A stretch of 64,000 nt of DNA from contig JADJAE010000167.1 of assembly GCA_016704445.1 (NCBI GenBank), forward strand, positions 26,568 to 90,567. The letters are read 5' to 3'. The notes under the pieces were generated by a model. That model did no database searches. It worked only from the letters and a program-made list of their open reading frames with translations, and had not been told where the DNA came from. The DNA comes from Deltaproteobacteria bacterium. GTDB taxonomy: Bacteria; Myxococcota_A; Polyangia; Polyangiales; Ga0077539. The position numbers were made by a program, and so were the translations under genes. Of this stretch, positions 58,769 through 64,000 are shown piece by piece (within the stretch, counting starts at the first letter, position 1; every line of letters starts with the position of its first letter).

Positions 58769-59746
58769 ATGCTAGACCCCGACGTGATGCGCCCGGTGTT
58801 CGCCGACCCGAAGACCGACTTCGTCTTCAAGAAGCTGTTTGGCACCGAGGAGCACAAGCACCTGCTCATCGCGCTGCTCAACGCGCTGCTCGAGCTGCCG
58901 CCCGAGCGCGCGGTGGTGGAGGTGACCTTCCTGCGCGAGGAGGAGCGGCCTCGCGTGGAGGAGCTGAAGTTCTCCGTGGTCGACGTGAAGGTGCGCGACG
59001 CCCGCGGGACGGTCTTCGTCGTGGAGATGCAGGTGCTCCAGGTGGAGGGCTTCCAGAAGCGCGTGGTGTACAACGCGAGCAAGGCCTACGTGGCGCAGCT
59101 CGCGAGGGGCGACGAGTACCCCGAGCTCGACGACGTCATCGCCATCTCCATCTGCGACTTCGAGCTCTGGCCCAGGGTGGCGGGCGAGCCCGAGGTGCCG
59201 CTGGTCTCGCACTGGCGCATGCAGGAGCAGCACGGCGGACGCCGCGGTCTCGCGCAGATCCAGTACGTGTTCGTCGAGCTGCCGAAGCTCCCGCTCGACC
59301 GGCCGCCCGGGGCCGAGGTCGAGGAGTGGGCCTACCTCTTCCGGCGCGCGGCGAAGCTCTCCGAGGTGCCGACCTTCCTGCACTCGGCGGGGCCGAGGGC
59401 GGCGCTCGACGCGGCGCGCACGGCGCACTTCAGCAGCGAGGAGTGGGAAGCCTACGATCGCGTGAAGGTGGCCGAGCAGGACGCACGCGGCGCGCTGTCC
59501 TTCGCGCGCGCCGAGGGCAGGGCAGGGGCCGAGGGCAGGGCCGAGGGCAGGGCCGAGGGCAAGGCCGAGGGCGAGCTCGCGGTGCTGGAGCGGATCATCG
59601 AGCGACGGCTGGGGCGGGCGCTCACCGAGGCCGAGCGGGCTGTGCTGCGCTCCCGGCAGGCGGAGCTCGGCGCCGACGGGCTCAGCGAGCGCGCGCTGGA
59701 GGGCTCGGCCGAGGAGCTCGGTCGCTGGCTCTCCGGCGGCGGCTGA
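58769..59746 (+). CDS. Rpn-family PD-(D/E)XK nuclease (recombination-promoting)
   Basis: A 325-residue Rpn/PDDEXK_2-type protein. The start (MRPVFADPKTDFVFKKLFG) and 'LIALLNALLEL' are family marks. The active site is D72 (VDVKV) with E86-M-Q88 (VFVVEMQV), the D..ExQ form. Near the C-terminus, AEGRAEGKAEG repeats sit between the domain and a helical tail (LERIIERRLGRALTEAERAVL). Rpn proteins cut DNA and act in recombination or phage defence. It stands before the ~1000-residue unknown gene. It is a nuclease, not a complete mobile element. Confidence 0.88.
   Translation: MLDPDVMRPVFADPKTDFVFKKLFGTEEHKHLLIALLNALLELPPERAVVEVTFLREEERPRVEELKFSVVDVKVRDARGTVFVVEMQVLQVEGFQKRVVYNASKAYVAQLARGDEYPELDDVIAISICDFELWPRVAGEPEVPLVSHWRMQEQHGGRRGLAQIQYVFVELPKLPLDRPPGAEVEEWAYLFRRAAKLSEVPTFLHSAGPRAALDAARTAHFSSEEWEAYDRVKVAEQDARGALSFARAEGRAGAEGRAEGRAEGKAEGELAVLERIIERRLGRALTEAERAVLRSRQAELGADGLSERALEGSAEELGRWLSGGG
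59511..59575. repeat. 12-base coding repeat in the Rpn gene
   Basis: About five near-perfect copies of gccgagggcagg code the AEGR/AEGK repeats in the Rpn protein's linker. Because the unit is 12 bases, copy changes keep the reading frame. Many Rpn genes show such C-terminal repeats, and their length may tune activity. Confidence 0.8.
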
Positions 59747-59819
59747 CGGCTCCCTCCCTCTCTCCTTCGCTTCCCTCCCCGGGCTCCGACCCGTAGGCTG
59801 CGCCTCCCCGCAGCGCACG

Positions 59820-61264
59820 ATGAAGTACGGCGTCCGCCTCCACGACGACCCCCGCGACCTCGCCACGCTCCGCACCCTCGCGGACACCCCCTCCCTGCGC
59901 TCCGCGCCGCCCCATGGACCGAGCTCCGCCCCGCGGACCCCGCCCTGCGCGGCGCCGTGCTCCACGCCTCCATCGACGTCTCCCAGGCCCAGCAGCTCCG
60001 GGCCCGCGGCCTCGACGTCGTGCGCTTCATCGAGGACGACTTCGGCGCCCTCATCGTCCACCCCTACCGCCCCGCCCGCATCGAGGCCCCGCTCCACTGG
60101 GACGTCTTCCGCGTCCGCCTCGCGCCCACCCTCTGGGAGGCCGTGCGCCCGCTCCCTCGGCCGGGTGACCCCGTACCCCACGAGGCCTGCTTCCACGCGG
60201 CCCGCGACGGCGGCGGAGCCCACCGCACCATCGAGCGCCTGCTCGCCCTCGGGCGCGACGACGCCACGGTCACCGAGCTCTCTGGCGACGCGCTGCTCAT
60301 CCAGCTCACCGCGCCTCCGCTCTACCTCCTGATGCGCGCGAAGGAGCAGCCCGAGGAGGGCGTCCGCGCCTACGTCCGGGTGGGCCAGGGCGACCTCTGG
60401 GTGGCCTTCGGGTACGAGCACCCGCTCGCCGTGCTCGGCTCACGCTCTCTCCGGGCGCAGCGCCGCAGGGCCCTGGTCGACGCCGACGGGACCTGGCACT
60501 TCGTCGACCCCGACGCCCAGGAGAGGAGCATCTACGACGTGCTCGAGACCCGCTTCGAGGCGCGCGCCGCGGAGTGGACCCCTGCGCCCGCGGCGGAGCG
60601 CTTTCGCGTGACCCTGCGCCTCGCCCCGGCGCCCGTCGTCGACCCGGAGCTGTGGCTGCTCGACCCGGAGCGCTTCCTCGCCCTCGAGCCGCTGGTGGAG
60701 TCGATGCCCGACGCCGAGCTGGCGCGCTTTACCGTGTCTCGTAACGCTGGTCCGCAGGGCACCCGCTACGTGCTCCAGGAGCTGGTGCGCCCCAACGTCT
60801 CTCGCCTCGGGGTGAGGGTGAACGACCTGCTAGGCGTCCCCGGGTACGCCCGCGCCCCGGGGGTCGACAACCTCTACCTCCCGGTGGGGCGTCGGCTGAT
60901 CCCTGCGATGCGCCGCGACGAGCTGCGCGCCCTCCTCGGCACCGATCGGGCGCGCGCGGTGATCGTCACCGAGGACAGCGACGGGCCGTGCCTCGTGTCG
61001 CTCGCCGACCCGGAGGAGTCGACCCTCCGTAGCTGGGTCGAGTACGCCGCGATCGACCACCGGATGGAGCTCGACCGCCTCGTCGAGCGCAGCGTCTTCG
61101 ACTGGCCCGAGCTCGCCGTGGAGCGCCCCCTGCGCCTACGGTCGACCGCCGCCGGGCCGCGGAGGAGGAGTCCCAGCGCCCGCCCAGGGCCCGCGAGCGC
61201 GAGGCTCCGAAGCTGGCTCCGCCGGAGTCCGAGCGAGCGGGGACGGGCGACGAGACGGCGCTGA
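59820..61264 (+). CDS. Hypothetical protein, N-terminal portion of a possible MoxR-linked ternary-system protein (frameshifted)
   Basis: From ATG 59820 the frame reads MKYGVRLHDDPRDLATLRTLAD, then slips near 59912. Good text resumes in the next frame: PWTELRPADPALRGAVLHAS, then DVSQAQQLRARGLDVVRFIEDDFGALIVHPYRPA and 'LHWDVFRVRLAPTLWEAVRPL'. It is an alpha/beta-rich protein of more than 400 residues with no family I can name. Near 61135 a second slip occurs: the frame here ends in Arg/Pro-rich shadow (RSTAAGPRRRSPSARPG), while another frame has a better hydrophilic linker into the next entry. Placed before a MoxR ATPase, it resembles the large unknown partners in MoxR/vWA ternary conflict systems (bpX-type); that is inference from context. 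Confidence 0.6.
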
Positions 61265-62822
61265 CCGCCGCGCTGAGAGAGGCCATGAGGGGCTACGAGA
61301 CGCGCCTCGCGGAGGGCGGCTGCGAGGACCCGGAGCCGTGGCTCGAGCTCGCCGCGCTGAAGCAGCAGGCGGGCGACGACGACGACGCGTGCGCCTGCCT
61401 GGAGTCCACGCTCTTCTACGGGGGGTTGAGCGCCGACCTGGCGTCGAGGCTCTCGTCGCTGCGCGCCCGGATGCACGGCCGCGACGGGTCCGTCGGCGAG
61501 CTGCTCAACCTCGCGACCGCCGAGCGGCTCTCTCCCGGCGAGGCGTCGTACCTCGGGGCCCGGGTGCTGGAGCACGTCGCGCGCGGCGACGCGCTGGAGA
61601 CGCGGCTCACCGAGGGCTTCTTCCAGGAGGTGGCGCGGTGCTTCGCCTCGCCGGAGACGCAGGTGTCGCGGCGGCTGGCGTGGTCGGTGCTGCGCGCGGT
61701 GCACGGCCGCGCCCGCGACGCGCTGGAGCTCACCCGCGCCAAGGAGCGGCTGCTGGGGGGCATCAACGACCGGGGGCTGTCCGAGGCCATCGACCTGCCG
61801 CGCTTCGTGCGCTTCGCGCTGGCGCGCACGGAGGAGGGGGCGGAGGGGGAGATGGCGCGCTCCCGGGCCGAGCAGCTCCACGCCATGGAGGACCTCTGGC
61901 GCGAGGCCTCGGCGGTGATCGTCCCGGAGCTCGACGCCCGCAGCGCCTACGTGCGGATGGCCTTCGGGGTGGGCTTCACCCGCATCGGGTCGCCCTCGAT
62001 GGCGAGGGACATCGTCGCGCCGGTGGAGGCGGAGCTGTCGGTGCACGAGGCCCCCAACCGGGTGCTCTTCCAGCTCTACCTCGCGAGGATGGCGCACGAG
62101 GCGACGCGCGGAGACGCGGAGGCGTGGCAGCGCGAGGTCGAGACCGCGCTCGCGTCGATCAAGGACACCACCGTCAAGTACCGCGTGGAGCACCTGCGCA
62201 AGCGCAGCGAGTGGCTCCGCTCGGCGACGCCCTCGAGCGCGTCGGCGTCGCTGCGGCCGGCGCTCGAGCGGGGGGTGGCGGAGGCCGAGGGCTTCGAGCA
62301 CGGGGCGCTCATCGCCGAGCGCATGGAGGAGCTGCTCAACCAGCGCGTCGACCAGCGCGAGCTCTTCGACTACGAGATCGCCCAGGTGATCGAGCGGCTG
62401 CTGCGGGCTTGCAGGTGCGCGCGTCGCTGGCCGAGGGCTACCTGCTGTTGAAGGACGAGGCCCGCGCCTCGGCGCTCATCGAGTCGACCATCGACGCGGC
62501 GCTCTCTGGGGAGCTGAACCACACCGAGCGCTACGACGCCGGGGCGGCGGCGCTGTCGGCGCTGCGCCACTGGCCGATGGAGACCCGGCTGCCGCAGGTG
62601 CGGCGGCTCTTGCAGGGCCTCGACCGCTTCACCGACGCCTACACGGCGAGCGCGCAGCGGATCTACGAGACCTTCAAGGTGCTGATGCTGGAGCGCATCG
62701 TCGACACGGTGGCGGACGACGTGACCTTCGAGAGTGACACGGTGCGGGGATACCTCGACGAGGACGAGCAGAGCCTGCGCCGGCGCATCATCGCGGACTG
62801 GAGATCAGCATGTGGACGTTGA
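61141..62822 (+). CDS. Hypothetical helical protein, C-terminal portion of the same putative ternary-system protein (frameshifted near 62408)
   Basis: The good frame starts as a hydrophilic linker (VDRRRAAEEESQRPPRARER..., 61141) and reads into long helices (ETALTAALREAMRGYETRLA.., LASRLSSLRARMHGRDG, RELFDYEIAQVIERLLRA) to about 62408. It then shifts and continues (LQVRASLAEGYLLLKDEARASALIESTIDAAL .. FKVLMLERIVDTVADDVTF .. DEDEQSLRRRIIADW). If the slips are sequencing errors, both entries form one protein of about 1000 residues. ATG 61285, preceded by AGAGAGG, could instead start a separate gene. The helical repeat layout suggests a scaffold. The tail overlaps the MoxR start at 62810. No domain is recognised. 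Confidence 0.6.
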
Positions 62823-63790
62823 AGGAGCTGGGGCGGGAGATCGACGCGATACGCGAGCGCATCAACCGGCACCGGCGGGCGCTGGACGAGTACCGTGAAG
62901 CGCACTGGAGGAGATCGACCTCGCGACGGTGTGCGCGTGCGCGCCAGGAGCCGCTGCTCTTCGTGGGTCCGCCGGGGACGGCGAAGAGCGACCTGGTGGT
63001 GAAGTTCGTCGAGAGCCTCGGGCTCGGGGAGAGCGACTACTTCGAGTACATGCTGACGAAGTTCACCGAGCCGAGCGAGATTCTCGGGCCCATCGACATC
63101 GACCTGCTGAAGCAGGGGCGATTCATGCGGCGCACCAAGGGGAAATTGCCCGAGGCGAAGGTGGCCTTCCTCGACGAGATCTTCAAGAGCAACAGCGCCA
63201 TCCTCAACACGCTGCTCACCATCGTGAACGAGCGGAAGTTCTACCAGGACGGCGAGGCGCTGCCGGTGGCGCTTCGGATGCTCTTCGCGGCGACCAACGA
63301 CATCCCCGAGCAGAGCGAGCTCGACGCGCTGGCCGACCGGTTCATCGTGAAGGTCGAGACGCGCCCGGTGAAGGACGATCACTTCAGCGAGCCCATCGAC
63401 GCGGGGATCATGAACGAGGTGCCAAGGCCACCGGGCAGAAGCCCTGGGCGAGGGCAGCGCGAGCTTCGAGGACTTCCCAGTAGGCGCTACATGGACCTCA
63501 CCCATGAGCGCGGGCAGCGGCGCCGCCGACCGGGAGCAGTGGTTTCCCCGCGAGGTGTTCGCGGAGTTTCGCCGGGTGGTGCGCACGCTGGAGACCGAGG
63601 ACAAAGGTCTTCATCAGCGATCGCAAGCTGGTGAAGCGGTTGCAGGCAAGGTGATCCGCACGAGGGCCTTCCTCTTCCACGGCGGCGCGGTGCGCTCGGA
63701 CGACCTGTCGCTGCTGGGCTACTCGGGCAACCGGCGGCAGGAGCTGGGCGTGGTGCAGGACAAGGTGCGGGCGCTGCTGGGGCTGGGATG
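62810..63790 (+). CDS. MoxR-type AAA+ ATPase (multiple frame breaks)
   Basis: A MoxR-family AAA+ ATPase: Walker A GPPGTAKSDL, Walker B VAFLDEIFKSN, sensor I ATNDIPEQSELDALADRF. The start (MWTLKELGREIDAIRERINRHRRALDEY) is in frame with 62810. The stretch 62890-62945 reads best in another frame (EEIDLATVCA), so two small indels lie there. Past 63420 the assembled frame again differs from good text (KATGQKPWA; then ADREQWFPREVFAEFRRVVRTLETEDK; then VFISDRKLVK, KVIRTRAFLFHGGAVRSDDLSLLGYSGN), which is the family's lid domain ending near 63790. From 63791 to 64000 I see no gene. Such ATPases partner with vWA proteins, expected beyond the window. Confidence 0.8.
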
Positions 63791-64000
63791 TGGTGGTGGT
63801 GACGAAGAGCCCCGCGGCGTCACGCGGCGTCTCGCCCTCGCGATGGTCCTGACCACACCGTCGACCACGAGCGTGGTGCGCGGCGGTGCGGTTGAGCGGG
63901 CCTTCGCCTGGCGAGCAGCGTCGGCTTCTGCATTGGGTGGTGCCTGACTTCTTCGCCACCGGGATCATCGGGCATCGCGGTCGACGCGGTCACCGGCGCG

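Noticed and set aside
58769..59746. Rpn gene as a transposon
   Set aside because: No terminal inverted repeats or target duplications were seen; it is a nuclease gene, not a mobile element.

Overview
This 64 kb window is very GC-rich and looks like chromosome of a myxobacterium (Myxococcota, probably a Sandaracinus/Polyangiales-type relative). The signs are a MYXO-CTERM-like surface anchor, a DUF4215 'CGNG..GEECDD' cysteine-rich module, a PEGA-repeat protein, a transmembrane Ser/Thr kinase, many lipoproteins with 'DAG/DVP' spacers, and a partial nuoABCDGHI operon. Species cannot be fixed from sequence alone. There are no rRNA, tRNA, CRISPR, integrase or insertion-sequence signals.

Layout. 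1-2.0 kb: the end of a Gfo/Idh/MocA oxidoreductase (probably the rear half of a bi-domain enzyme) overlapping an ATP-grasp ligase. 2.04-2.46 kb: an A-free G/T tract. 2.5-4.1 kb: an ATPase overlapping a probable PD-(D/E)XK protein, a candidate defence pair. 4.2-7.1 kb: small hypothetical genes, a DUF4349 lipoprotein and another lipoprotein. 7.3-8.7 kb: three small genes including a HEPN-like protein. 8.8-17.2 kb: an acyltransferase, a large hydrolase-like lipoprotein, a METTL25-like methyltransferase, a broken lipoprotein gene and a PEGA/beta-barrel gene. 17.4-24.2 kb: a giant metzincin-like protease and a Ser/Thr kinase. 24.3-31.9 kb: a GT39-like glycosyltransferase with partner, DUF2752, DUF898, a TetR regulator, a TPR protein and an outer-membrane barrel. 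32-38.9 kb: a second large hydrolase-like lipoprotein, biotin carboxylase, a degenerate ATPase and a Kazal-like lipoprotein. 39.2-45.5 kb: complex I subunits A, B, C, D, G, H, I. 45.5-46.4 kb: a T-free G/C tract. 46.4-50.9 kb: two hypothetical genes, then a histidine kinase and an NtrC-like regulator with an altered GAFTGA loop. 50.9-53.7 kb: ethanolamine permease, EutL and EutC. 54.1-58.7 kb: a nidogen-like/Cys-rich surface protein and an OmpA/TSP3 protein. 58.8-64 kb: an Rpn-type nuclease, a ~1000-residue protein of unknown function and a MoxR ATPase, probably part of a MoxR/vWA-type ternary conflict system running off the window.

Quality warning. At least ten reading frames are broken by single small indels, with good protein on both sides. 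Three long G-dominated tracts sit exactly where expected partner genes are missing: nuoJ-N after nuoI, and eutB before eutC. I read these tracts as probable sequencing or assembly artefacts, so adjacency across them should not be trusted.

The most promising under-described biology is the ATPase/nuclease-like pair (2480-4080), the HEPN-like three-gene module (7320-8734), the MoxR-linked protein at the right end, the paired 'PDPxxPTGRR' hydrolase lipoproteins, and the degenerate ATPase coupled to biotin carboxylase.
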